A stretch of 64,000 nt of DNA from Sphaerisporangium sp040683095 (GTDB taxonomy: Bacteria; Actinomycetota; Actinomycetes; Streptosporangiales; Streptosporangiaceae): NCBI RefSeq assembly GCF_040683095.1, contig NZ_JBFBCI010000028.1, positions 1 through 64,000 of the forward strand. The letters are read 5' to 3'. The notes under the pieces were generated by a model that saw nothing but the letters and a program-made list of their open reading frames with translations, was not told the origin of the DNA and ran no database searches. Below, piece after piece: positions 1-8,107 of this stretch. A program made the translations under genes and the position numbers. The number at the start of each line of letters is the position of its first letter. The first letter of the stretch is position 1.

Positions 1-192
1 CGCCTGTGGCGCTCGGCCGCACTGATCGGCAGGAACGACACGGCCGCGCGGTCGGGCACGCTGATGAAGAAGCACAACGCCCTGGCCACCCGGATGCTTG
101 CCCGCCAGGACGACTACCTGCGGTTCACCCGAGACCAACGGGTGCCCTTCGACAACAACGCGGCCGAGCGCGAGATCAGGTCTGGCTGCGAG
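1..192 (+). pseudogene. IS66-family transposase, C-terminal remnant
   Basis: Reading frame 1 from the window edge encodes a segment containing RQDDYLRF and VPFDNNAAEREIR. This is the conserved DDE-domain end of IS66-type transposases, where the last catalytic Glu sits in the NNAAER motif. After AEREIR the usual M-x-K-x-R-Q-K segment is missing and the frame runs into unrelated sequence, so only a truncated tail remains. The start lies outside the window. It directly abuts the truncated phosphotransferase gene, marking an old insertion or deletion junction. Family assignment is from motif recognition only. Confidence 0.75.
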
Positions 193-209
193 CAACCGCC
201 GAACATCAT

Positions 210-866
210 GACTGGGCGAGTGGCGAGGTGTGGACCGGTAACCGTGACGCCGCTGCGATCGCCGGCGTCCCCAAACCTACGCTCCTGGCCCGGACCGAAT
301 GGGACGAGCCGCCTGCTGTCATGTACGCCGAGCTGATGACCTACGTCCCCGACGCGCCGTGCTCGTCCACTCCCGAACTCACCGAGCCCCTCACGCTCCC
401 CGACTCCTGGTGGACCGGCCTACGCCGCGCGTTCGACTCGCTCGCCGCGCACCCCACCAGCCGAGGCGATCACGATCCGGATGTCTACCTCCGGGAGATG
501 GAAGACTTGTTCGGTCACCCGCTCGGCCTTCCTGCCCCCGCCTTGCGGACCGAACACACAGACCTGCACTGGGCGAACCTCACCCACCCCCGGCTGTGCC
601 TGCTGGACTGGGAATACTGGGGAAGTGCCCCCGCCGGTTACGGTGCGGCGCTCCTGCATTGCCACAGCCTGCTCGTCCCTGCCATGGCAGCCCAGGTGCA
701 CGAGGCCTTCATCGACCTACTCGACACCCCCACCGGCCGGCTGGCCCAGCTCGCCGCTGCCTCCCACATTCTCGACAGGGCCAACCGCATGGGTGACTAC
801 CCCCAGTTGCGTCATGCGGTCCGCGGCCACGTCAGACGGCTGCTTGACCATGCCGGGCAGGCGTGA
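210..866 (+). pseudogene. 5'-truncated aminoglycoside phosphotransferase-like gene
   Basis: The frame ending at the stop at 864-866 carries the APH/choline-kinase catalytic signature HTDLHWANL (H-x-D-x-x-x-x-N) followed by LLDWEYWG, the Mg-binding D-W-E of the DFG-like position. The C-terminal lobe looks complete, but the N-terminal lobe with the nucleotide-binding Lys is absent. Sequence upstream of about base 210 belongs to the IS66 remnant and no RBS or start is visible. It is therefore either a dead gene or a fusion. Its stop overlaps or adjoins the start of the following ATPase gene (850 or 871), suggesting they were once co-translated. Substrate cannot be inferred. Confidence 0.65.
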
Positions 867-870
867 CCTG

Positions 871-1599
871 ATGCTGATCACCGGGCTCACTGCTACCGAA
901 AACCCTCCGGCGAGGTGGCCGTTTACTCTTCCGGCCGTCCGACATCTCACGCACGGCGTCAAGCTGACCGCCCCGGTTACGTTTCTGGTCGGGGAGAACG
1001 GCTCAGGCAAGTCGACGATCGTCGAAGCCATAGCCGACGTGTGCGGTATCAACGCGGAAGGCGGCAAGGCCGGCACCCGGTACGCGAGCACAGGAACGGC
1101 GACACCGCTCGGCAAGGTCCTCGAGGCCGAGCTGACCTCCTCGGGTCTACGGTTCATCCGCGGTATCCGCACCAAACGTCGTGCGTTCTTCTTCCGCGCC
1201 GAAACCCTGTTCAACCTCGGCCAGAAAGTCTCAGGGTTGTACGGGTTCTGGGAGGAGAAGCTCACCGAGCGATCCCACGGGGAGGGGTTCTTCACCGTAC
1301 TGGAACGGATGGTGTCCGGTCCGGGCCTATACCTCATGGACGAGCCTGAGGCCGCCCTATCGTTTGGCTCCTGCCTGCGCCTCCTCGGGCTGATCGACCA
1401 AGTGGCCAAGGAAGGTGGACAGATCATCTGCGCCACGCATTCACCCGTGCTCGCGAGCCTTCCGGGCGCACAGATCCTTGAGCTCGGTGATCACGGCATC
1501 CGTATCGCCGAATGGGACGAGTTGGAGTTGGTCGACCACTGGCGGCGCTTCTTGGTCAAGCCAGAGTCCTATCTGAGGCACGTCTTGGACGACGGCTGA
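871..1599 (+). CDS. AAA-type ATPase (COG3910-like, ABC-ATPase fold)
   Basis: A single-domain P-loop ATPase of 242 residues. The Walker A motif VGENGSGKST is near residues 40-49, Walker B YLMDEPEAAL near 153-162, and an H-loop CATHSP near 188-193. This is the layout of small ABC/AAA_21-like predicted ATPases that lack membrane domains. The start at 871 follows a GGCAGG-like purine stretch; ATG 850 is an in-frame alternative overlapping the preceding phosphotransferase frame by 17 nt. Such ATPases occur in DNA-repair and phage-defence settings, but nothing here fixes a function. It sits beside an IS remnant and a broken DUF397 gene. Confidence 0.85.
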   Translation: MLITGLTATENPPARWPFTLPAVRHLTHGVKLTAPVTFLVGENGSGKSTIVEAIADVCGINAEGGKAGTRYASTGTATPLGKVLEAELTSSGLRFIRGIRTKRRAFFFRAETLFNLGQKVSGLYGFWEEKLTERSHGEGFFTVLERMVSGPGLYLMDEPEAALSFGSCLRLLGLIDQVAKEGGQIICATHSPVLASLPGAQILELGDHGIRIAEWDELELVDHWRRFLVKPESYLRHVLDDG

Positions 1600-1695
1600 G
1601 TAGCCTAATACGCCAGGGAGAACCGTTTGCGCTCTTCCTGAGATACGCCTCTGGAAGGAACAGCACCCGAGATCACGTAAATCGTCGACGAGAAC

Positions 1696-1904
1696 TCATA
1701 GGGTTCCCGCTCTCACATCGTCGAGGAAGGCCCCCACGCCGCACCAGGCACGACAAGCACGGCCCTGTCCAGGTTCTTGCTGTCCTGTACGGCCCGACGA
1801 CCACCGAACACGCGAGCGACCTCCACGCAACTGCTTCCGTCACCGCCGGAGAAGCTGGACTTGCGCCACACCACATCGTCGAACTCGTGAATCACGTCGC
1901 CCAT
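1696..1904 (-). pseudogene. DUF397 protein gene with a 3' frameshift
   Basis: From ATG 1904 the frame encodes FDDVVWRKSSFSGG, SSCVEVA and AVQDSKNLDRAVLVV, the full hallmark pattern of small actinobacterial DUF397 proteins. The frame then ends early as AWGPSSTM. One base added in the C5 tract at 1731-1735 (G-run on the coding strand) restores the family ending AWGAFLDDVRAGTL, with a stop at 1696-1698. The defect is therefore a 1-nt deletion or a homopolymer sequencing error. DUF397 genes usually follow an XRE-family regulator, and none is present here. Confidence 0.8.
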
Positions 1905-2210
1905 CGCCGCACCGCAAAGGCGCCGCCGGCCCCTCTACGGCTGAACGATGCGGCCAGGGCGGGGCTCGGTCCTGGCCGCGCACGGGCGGCAGGGCGCGGA
2001 GGGGCGCGTCTCCTCATGCCCGAACCTGTGGGTACAACTCGATGTCGTCAACCGTGCCTCGATGATCTCCGTAGAACGCCGGAAGGCTCGGATGGCTGAG
2101 TGCCAGGTGGATTGACTAGGTGGGTTGGATTTCATGACATTCAAGGATTGCCAAGATCGTAGAGTACGGCGATAGTGGGGGTGAGCGGCGTTCACTTATC
2201 GGAGGACCGT

Positions 2211-3569
2211 ATGTCCGTGCCCACCGCCCCTGTCTTCACCGAACCGGTCCGGCCGGTGACGGCCTCCGGAGTTCCGCTGCTGGGCAATCTGCCCGAGTTC
2301 GCCAGGGACCCGCTTGCCTTCTTCACGCGGTTGCGCGACGACCACGGCGACATGGTCGAATGGCGGCTCGGCCGGCAGCGGTGCCTGTTCCTCTCCAGGC
2401 CCGACCACGTCGGCGAGTTGCTCGGCGGCGCCGAGAGCACTTTCGAGCACGCCAAAATGCCGCCCACCTTCCTCCTGTTGCACGGCGAGGGGATGGTCAA
2501 CAGCAAGGGGGACGAGTGGCGGCGTAAGCGTGCCCTGGTCCAGCCCGCGATACGCCCGCGCCAGGTGCGGTCCTACGCGCGCACGATGGCGCAGTGCGCC
2601 GAGGAGTTCGCCGAGGGGTTGACGGTGGGCGAACGCCTCGACGTCCGGCGGAGCATGCTGAAGCTGACCCAGCGCATCGCCGTGCGCACGCTGTTCGGCA
2701 CCGACACCGCCGAACAGGAGGCGACCGTCGCCCGCACCATGGACGTCGCCCAGCGGGAGGTCGGGGCTGAACTGGGTGGTTTCGCCTCGATGGTGCCGGG
2801 CTGGGCACCCACCCCCGGACGACGCCGTCTCAAAGCCGCCATCGCGGAACTGGACGCCGAGGTGCTCCGGCTCATCAGGGAACACAAGGGGACCGCCGGG
2901 GAGCGCGAGGACTTGATCAGCCGCCTGCTGACGGCCCGGGACGAGCAGGGCCGGTCGCTCACAGACCGCGAGATCCGCGACGAGGCGGTGACGCTCTACA
3001 TCGCCGGGCACGAGACCACCGGCACCACGCTGACCTGGGCGTGGTACCTGCTGTCCGGCCACCCGGAGGTGCGGGCCAGGCTCGTCGCGGAGGCACGCGA
3101 GGTGTTCGGGGACCGCTTCCCCGACCACGACGACTACCCGCGCCTGACCTACACCCAGCAGGTGATCAAGGAGACCCTGCGCCTCTACCCGCCGGTGTGG
3201 CTGGTGTACGGCCATGCGACCGACCGCTCCACCGTGGGCGGCGTACGCATCCCCGCGGGGAGCCGCGTCTACGCCAGCCCCTGGGTCACCCACCGTGACC
3301 CGCGCTGGTTCCCCGACCCCGAAACGTTCCGGCCAGAGCGCTGGACCGAGGAGTTCGACGCCGTCCTGCCCGCCCACGCGTGGTTCCCCTTCGGCGGCGG
3401 CCCGCGCGCCTGCCCCGGCGCCCGCTTCGCACTGGTCGAATCGGCCCTGGTACTGGCAACGGTGGCCCGCCGCTTCTCCCTGCACGTAGACCCCGGCGCC
3501 CTACCGGCAAAGGCCGCCCTGACCCTACAACCGGCCAAGAACGTCCTCGGCACGGTGACCACGGCCTGA
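2211..3569 (+). CDS. cytochrome P450
   Basis: A complete soluble bacterial P450 of 452 residues. The I-helix oxygen-activation motif AGHETTG is near residue 265, the ExxR motif KETLR near 320, and the heme-thiolate loop FPFGGGPRACPGARFA near 392-407 with its cysteine ligand. The start is set by GGAGG at 2201-2205, five bases before ATG 2211. The enzyme would catalyse NADPH- or ferredoxin-driven monooxygenation of an unknown substrate. No ferredoxin, reductase or biosynthetic gene is adjacent, so it stands alone. The helix and heme-loop sequences resemble the CYP102/CYP110-like bacterial group more than typical Streptomyces class I P450s, but the subfamily is uncertain. Confidence 0.95.
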   Translation: MSVPTAPVFTEPVRPVTASGVPLLGNLPEFARDPLAFFTRLRDDHGDMVEWRLGRQRCLFLSRPDHVGELLGGAESTFEHAKMPPTFLLLHGEGMVNSKGDEWRRKRALVQPAIRPRQVRSYARTMAQCAEEFAEGLTVGERLDVRRSMLKLTQRIAVRTLFGTDTAEQEATVARTMDVAQREVGAELGGFASMVPGWAPTPGRRRLKAAIAELDAEVLRLIREHKGTAGEREDLISRLLTARDEQGRSLTDREIRDEAVTLYIAGHETTGTTLTWAWYLLSGHPEVRARLVAEAREVFGDRFPDHDDYPRLTYTQQVIKETLRLYPPVWLVYGHATDRSTVGGVRIPAGSRVYASPWVTHRDPRWFPDPETFRPERWTEEFDAVLPAHAWFPFGGGPRACPGARFALVESALVLATVARRFSLHVDPGALPAKAALTLQPAKNVLGTVTTA

Positions 3570-3710
3570 AAGCACGGTGACGGTATCCGCCCGGCGTCTA
3601 CCAATGGCACCTCGCCGAGCGGCCCGCGAGTGGGCCACATGAGCGAAGCGGCCGACTGCCCCAGCCCCGTCCGCACTACGGGGCCGCGGCTTTCTCCGCT
3701 TATCGGATGG

Positions 3711-5723
3711 TCACCCCATCGGCGGCCGGCCGAAGAGGCCGCCGACGGCGTCCGTGAGGTCGGCCAATCGTTCCCGCTCACGGCGCCGTTCGTAGTCGAT
3801 CCACCTTTTTCCTTCGGCGGCGACGCCTTCGATGACGTGCAGGGTGTTCTCGAGACCCGCGGAGTCGAGCGTCACCTGCGACACGGTTCCCGAGTCGGGC
3901 TCCCACGTGTCCATGGGCAGAGGAGGCCCGGTGACGTCGATCCTTATCGCGGGACCGTTCACCAGTGTCAGTTCGAACGTTCTGCGCCCGTCGTCGGCTT
4001 GGGTCACCTGGACCGCGGCGACGGCATCGTAACGGTAGTTGATCCGTCCCCGGAAATGGAGTTCGGCTTTCCCGAAGTCGAGTTCGGCGGTCACCTGCCG
4101 TACGCCGTCGGCGGTGAGAAGGAAGACCACCAACCGGTATCGCGAATAGCGCCAGGGACCGTTCCTGACCCGTGCGCGGTCGTAAGGCGCGGCGGGCGCT
4201 TCGATGAAGCCGTGGGCGACGACATCGCGCGGGGTGAGCTTGTAGTGGCGCATCGCCTCTTCGAGGAACGCCTTGCGGTCGCAGTCCAGCCAGTGGGCCA
4301 TCTCGATGTCGCTGGGTTTGTCCGCGAGCTTGGCCTTCCACCGGGCGAACGCCGCCCGGCGCTCGTCCAGCAGCGTCCGGGCCTCCGTCTCTTCGGCGTC
4401 GTATCTCTTCCGTTCCAGAACGACACGCAGCCAGCCGCGGACGGCGGCCCAGCCGCTCACCAGGGCGATGACTACAGGAACGAGGGTCGTGCCCGATTCC
4501 GCCCGCGAAGCGGCGTCCATCACCACGCCCGCGCTCGCGACCACCGCGGCGGCACCTAGCGCGAACAGCATCTTCGTGGACAGGGGCACGCGCAGACGGT
4601 CGCGATACTCCCAGAGCGTGCCCGCCTGCCAGCGCCTTCTGACATCGCTGACGAGATATCGGGTCAGCCAGGCGACCCGCTTGGCTTCGGTTCTGCTTTC
4701 CCGGTACAGGTAGACGACCTCGTCGCGCAGGGACTCGCGAATGCCGGCCGTATACGCCAGCCACTGCCCCCTGTCGACGCCTGGGGGAACGTACCTCGCG
4801 AAGTAGTGGTCGAACTGCCGATCGATGGCGGCGGCGAAGCCGCCCTGGGGGGCGGGCGTCCGCTGTCCTCTGGCCAGATGTTCACGGTCCTTGGCCCGGC
4901 GGCGCTCGACCCAGAACCGCCAATTCACCCCGTTTCGCGCGCACGCGTAGCTGCCGATGGCGAACATCAGCAGGGCGAGCGCGGTCGACGGCCAGTCGTA
5001 CCGCCACGACTGGGCGCCGACGAGGCCGGCGGACGCCAGGGACACAGCGGTGGTCGCGATCGTACGGCCCCAGTCGCCGTTCGTGGTCTGGATCGGACGG
5101 GGCGGCCGTACCCGTGCACCGATCGGCTCGGGCTGGAAGAAACGCCAGACCCGGTCCAGACGCCTTCTGTCGCACCGGTCGCTCTTCGCCAAGTCGAACG
5201 CCCGCGCCCAGAGCCCGTCCTGGATCGGACCGCTCAGAAACATCTCAAGGTGCTGGAGGATCTCATCCTGTTGGTGGGCGCCCAGCTTCCTGATCTCCCC
5301 GTCGATGACGGAGGAATCAACCGGGCCCGCGCGTAACGCCGCCAGCAGCCAGACGATCATTCTGATCGCGCCGGTCCATTCGTCCTCGGGCTGCCGGGCG
5401 ATGCTCCCCTCCACGTAGCGCAGGGCGTAAAGCTCCTCTTTCGACACCTGCTGCAACGTCCGGCCGCTCAGCATGGCGAGCAGCAGGTAGAAACAGGAAC
5501 GGGTCGTCACATAACCGTTGAGCACGGCCTCGCCGATGTATTCCCTGGCCTTCCCCGGCATGCCGCCGTGCAGATAACTGACGCCCAGTTCGAACCGTTC
5601 TTGGGGCGAGGGATCGGGGGAAAGCTGGTACACGTTGACGTCGCCGTGCACAGCCTCGGTCTGGATGCCGACCGTGGCCGACCCCTCCGCGACGTTCACC
5701 ATGGTGTCGTTCGGGTGGCTCAT
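3711..5723 (-). CDS. TPR-like membrane protein with N-terminal RHIM/BASS-like motif
   Basis: A 670-residue protein, third gene of the operon; its ATG overlaps the upstream stop by 4 nt. Residues 13-32 (EGSATVGIQTEAVHGDVNVY) match a motif inside the preceding phosphorylase. Residues about 35-185 are helical and TPR/Sel1-like. Four hydrophobic segments lie near 221-239, 246-262, 385-402 and 414-430, with basic, Arg-rich stretches after each pair. The C-terminal 200 residues are soluble, with alternating strands near 525-600. The order motif, repeat, membrane, soluble domain suggests a membrane-anchored sensor or scaffold that recruits the phosphorylase by motif-motif contact. That role is inference. 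I do not recognise a named family for the C-terminal domain. Confidence 0.85.
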   Translation of the reverse strand: MSHPNDTMVNVAEGSATVGIQTEAVHGDVNVYQLSPDPSPQERFELGVSYLHGGMPGKAREYIGEAVLNGYVTTRSCFYLLLAMLSGRTLQQVSKEELYALRYVEGSIARQPEDEWTGAIRMIVWLLAALRAGPVDSSVIDGEIRKLGAHQQDEILQHLEMFLSGPIQDGLWARAFDLAKSDRCDRRRLDRVWRFFQPEPIGARVRPPRPIQTTNGDWGRTIATTAVSLASAGLVGAQSWRYDWPSTALALLMFAIGSYACARNGVNWRFWVERRRAKDREHLARGQRTPAPQGGFAAAIDRQFDHYFARYVPPGVDRGQWLAYTAGIRESLRDEVVYLYRESRTEAKRVAWLTRYLVSDVRRRWQAGTLWEYRDRLRVPLSTKMLFALGAAAVVASAGVVMDAASRAESGTTLVPVVIALVSGWAAVRGWLRVVLERKRYDAEETEARTLLDERRAAFARWKAKLADKPSDIEMAHWLDCDRKAFLEEAMRHYKLTPRDVVAHGFIEAPAAPYDRARVRNGPWRYSRYRLVVFLLTADGVRQVTAELDFGKAELHFRGRINYRYDAVAAVQVTQADDGRRTFELTLVNGPAIRIDVTGPPLPMDTWEPDSGTVSQVTLDSAGLENTLHVIEGVAAEGKRWIDYERRRERERLADLTDAVGGLFGRPPMG
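4907..4990. repeat. 84-bp segment duplicated at 9637-9720
   Basis: This stretch, coding for the second hydrophobic segment of the TPR-like membrane protein, recurs 4,730 bp downstream with about four mismatches. Identity stops abruptly on both sides. Here it is part of an intact gene, so this is taken as the source copy. Confidence 0.85.
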
Positions 5724-6877
5724 AACATGCCCCGCAGGGTGACGATGATGGACATGACCTTCGACGCCAGGTCGGCGACGTCCGCCAGCAGGCCGTGCAA
5801 CTTCTTGAGCGCGATCATCGCCCGGTTCTTCCCCTTCTCGCTGCTCACCGGCAGGGACTCGTTCACAGCGGCGATCTCGTCCTCGGCTGCGGTGAACGTC
5901 GCCTCGTCCACCTCCCCGGTCCTGCGCGCCCGTCCGAGCCGGTAGCGGAGTTCCGCGAGCTGCGCCGCGATGTCCGGGGCCCTTCCCGGCGACTGTCCGA
6001 TCGAGATGCCGCCGTGGACGTTGCCGGCCTGCACGCCCACCCGGGCGTTGCCGGTGGCGATGTTCCTCACGCGCTCCGTCACCTGTTCGGTTTCCTTTCG
6101 TGTCACGTTCCCGGACACACCGTGGTGTGATTCATGGGCCAGTTCTTCGGCGAGGGCGGTGGCGAACGCCGCCGCATTGGCCACGGCCCTGTCCTGCCAG
6201 TTCGCGCCATCGGTGGCCGCTTTGGTGCCGTCGGCCCTGTCGCTGACACCACGTACGACGACCATCGGCAGCGACCTGTTGTGATGCGCGGCCTGCGCCG
6301 CTCCGGCGGCTTCCATCTCGATCGCCAGCGCGTCGTTGTAGGTCCAGCGAACCCATCGCGCGTGCGCGGAGATCGCGGAATCCTGCACGACCTCGCCAGC
6401 AGCTATCGGCCCGAAACGCACCTCCGGAACGGCGGCACCTGGAGAAAGGTGCCGCCTCCACGTACCACTCCGCTTGAGGTGACGCGCGACCTGGTCCAGC
6501 TCGTGTGAGATCTCCCAGGCACGAGGGCGCGCCTTGAATCCATCGTCCTCACTGGTGCCGCCGTGGTAGGCGTAGACGTGGGTCGCGACCACCACGTCAC
6601 CCAAGGCGACGTGGGGCCAGAGGGCGCCGGCCACGCCGACGAACAGCAAGGCGGACGGGTCGAACTCGGCGATGGCGCGCTCGGCGAGCACCGCCGCGGG
6701 CTGGTTCCCCTTGCCGGCCAACCCCAGGACAGCCCGGCCCCCGCCATCCGCGAGACGTCCGACCTCGAAACGGGTACCGGCGCGATGACGATGCACCCGC
6801 AGACCGGTCAGCTTCTGCCGAACGGCCTGGTACTCCAGATCCAGCGCCGTAAGGAAAACGATGGGACGGTCGTTCAT
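5720..6877 (-). CDS. nucleoside phosphorylase/nucleosidase effector with RHIM/BASS-like motif
   Basis: A 385-residue protein. Residues 1-245 form a PNP/UDP-phosphorylase (MTA/SAH-nucleosidase-like) domain: strand IVFLTALDLEYQAV at the start, GVAGAL near 81-86, the base/ribose-binding AIEMEAAGAA near 185-194 and the catalytic Asp in GVSDRAD near 210-216. A linker leads to GNARVGVQAGNVHGGISIG (276-294), then an all-helical tail. Domains of this type act as immune effectors in bacteria, and some cleave ATP at the glycosidic bond. The fusion to a signalling motif and the adjacency to a protein carrying the same motif favour an effector role over nucleoside salvage. Start ATG 6877 overlaps the Nudix stop (ATGA). 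Substrate is not determined. Confidence 0.9.
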   Translation of the reverse strand: MNDRPIVFLTALDLEYQAVRQKLTGLRVHRHRAGTRFEVGRLADGGGRAVLGLAGKGNQPAAVLAERAIAEFDPSALLFVGVAGALWPHVALGDVVVATHVYAYHGGTSEDDGFKARPRAWEISHELDQVARHLKRSGTWRRHLSPGAAVPEVRFGPIAAGEVVQDSAISAHARWVRWTYNDALAIEMEAAGAAQAAHHNRSLPMVVVRGVSDRADGTKAATDGANWQDRAVANAAAFATALAEELAHESHHGVSGNVTRKETEQVTERVRNIATGNARVGVQAGNVHGGISIGQSPGRAPDIAAQLAELRYRLGRARRTGEVDEATFTAAEDEIAAVNESLPVSSEKGKNRAMIALKKLHGLLADVADLASKVMSIIVTLRGML

Positions 6878-7638
6878 GAACGGTCTCCTTCAGACACGAT
6901 CTGGGCCGCCAGAGAGTCGGGGCCCTCCGGCGTGGTGTGCGCCGAACGGACCATCGGCGGGTTCAGCACTTGAACCGGGCCCGCCCTGAACAGTCGCGCG
7001 GGGCGGCCGTTCTCCGTCCGTCGCGTACGGCCTTCGTCGACGATGAATCCGCGCGCGCTCTGGACCTTGCGGTAGAAGTTCCGGGGGTCGAGCCGGACTC
7101 CCCACACCGCCTCGTACACCTGCTGGAGTTCCGAGATCGTGAAGGTCTCGCCGCAGAACGCCGCCGCCAGCGCCGAATACTCGAGCTTCACGCGCGCGCG
7201 TTCGACACCATCCGCGACGATCCGCCGATGGTCGAACGCCAACTCCAGCTGCGAGGACATGACCTGCTCGGCAGGCGTCCAGCACGCGCCGACCGCGTCC
7301 GTCCCCGCCACGGGCTCGGGGAGGCGTGGGGCGATCGCCAGGTAGGCGACCGAGACCACACGTCCGCGGGGATCCCGCCCGGGCTCGCCGTACACACCCA
7401 GCGGCTCAAGGTGCGGCACGTCGATCAGTCCGGCCTCCTCGGCCAGTTCCCGGTGTGCCGCCGCCAGGATGTCCTCTTCCTGATCGCGGAGGAAGCCTCC
7501 CGGCAGGGCCAGCGCGCCGCGATAGGGCTCGACGCCGCGTTCCACGAGCAGCACATGCAGGCGCGAACCACGCAGAGTCAGGATCACCAGGTCGGCCGCG
7601 AGCAAGACCTTCGGAGCTTCCCATTGGTCGTCATTCAC
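6874..7638 (-). CDS. NrtR-like Nudix/winged-helix transcriptional regulator
   Basis: 254 residues from GTG 7638. Residues 12-150 are a Nudix domain with GGFLR and the conserved RELAEEAGL of the Nudix box. The spacing from the second Gly to the first Glu looks one residue long, so catalysis may be weak, as in NrtR-type sensors. Residues about 155-225 form the NrtR-family winged helix (FTISELQQVYEAVWG, then RNFYRKVQ and GRPARLF). NrtR proteins bind ADP-ribose or NAD-derived ligands and control NAD metabolism. Here the gene heads an operon with a nucleoside-cleaving enzyme, so it may sense ADP-ribose-like products. A 25-bp palindrome lies just upstream, consistent with autoregulation. Confidence 0.85.
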   Translation of the reverse strand: MNDDQWEAPKVLLAADLVILTLRGSRLHVLLVERGVEPYRGALALPGGFLRDQEEDILAAAHRELAEEAGLIDVPHLEPLGVYGEPGRDPRGRVVSVAYLAIAPRLPEPVAGTDAVGACWTPAEQVMSSQLELAFDHRRIVADGVERARVKLEYSALAAAFCGETFTISELQQVYEAVWGVRLDPRNFYRKVQSARGFIVDEGRTRRTENGRPARLFRAGPVQVLNPPMVRSAHTTPEGPDSLAAQIVSEGDRS

Positions 7639-7650
7639 GGGTACACCGTA

Positions 7651-7675
7651 GCTTCTTGTCAAACTGACAGGAAGC
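7651..7675 (-). promoter_or_regulatory. palindromic operator upstream of the Nudix-regulator operon
   Basis: Arms GCTTCTTGTCA and TGACAGGAAGC are separated by AAC and match at 10 of 11 positions. The site is 12 bp upstream of the GTG start. It contains a TTGACA-like hexamer on the coding strand, so binding would block transcription. The likely binder is the NrtR-like product itself, although this has not been shown. Confidence 0.65.
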
Positions 7676-7876
7676 CCTGAATCATGCGCATTCGGCATGG
7701 CACGGTGGAGACATGCACCACGTCAGAGCGAGGCCGTGCACAGGTCCGATGGAGTGCTGATCCGAGAAGGTGAATTGACCAGTCCGACGGGAAACCCGTG
7801 TGGGTCGCCCGAGGTCCAGACTTGGCTGTGGGCTCACCACGCACCGGGACAAGGAACCCCGTACCCCTCGCGCTCG

Positions 7877-8021
7877 GATGTGTTCCACGCCCTCCGCGCC
7901 GACCTGCTCCGCCGCCTGAACCGAACCCGAGCCCGCCCACGCCTACAACCCGGCGATCACCTTCGCCCGCAACGTGGCCGAACGCGACTTCCTCCGCTGT
8001 GCCCGCCGAGCGCTACCCTGA
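7877..8021 (+). pseudogene. ECF sigma factor (DUF6596 type) C-terminal remnant
   Basis: One frame reads DVFHALRADLLRRL. A second frame, one base off, continues AYNPAITFARNVAERDFL to a stop at 8019-8021. Joined together they match the C-terminal helical pattern of the large ECF sigma factors with a DUF6596 tail (H-A-x-R-A-D-L-L-R-R-L then A-Y-x-x-A-x-x-x-A-x-x-x-A-E-R-x-F-L). No sigma2 or sigma4 region is visible upstream. This is a short, frameshifted leftover. Confidence 0.45.
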
Positions 8022-8107
8022 GGTTCACATCGACCACGCCCCTTCGGGGAGCCCGAAAGACGGTACGGCGAGATGCATGGGCGCTTGCCGGGGGACAGCG
8101 AGGCGCG

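Noticed and set aside
2196..3485. A 429-codon minus-strand frame over the P450
   Set aside because: Antisense shadow; the P450 motifs and RBS decide the strand.
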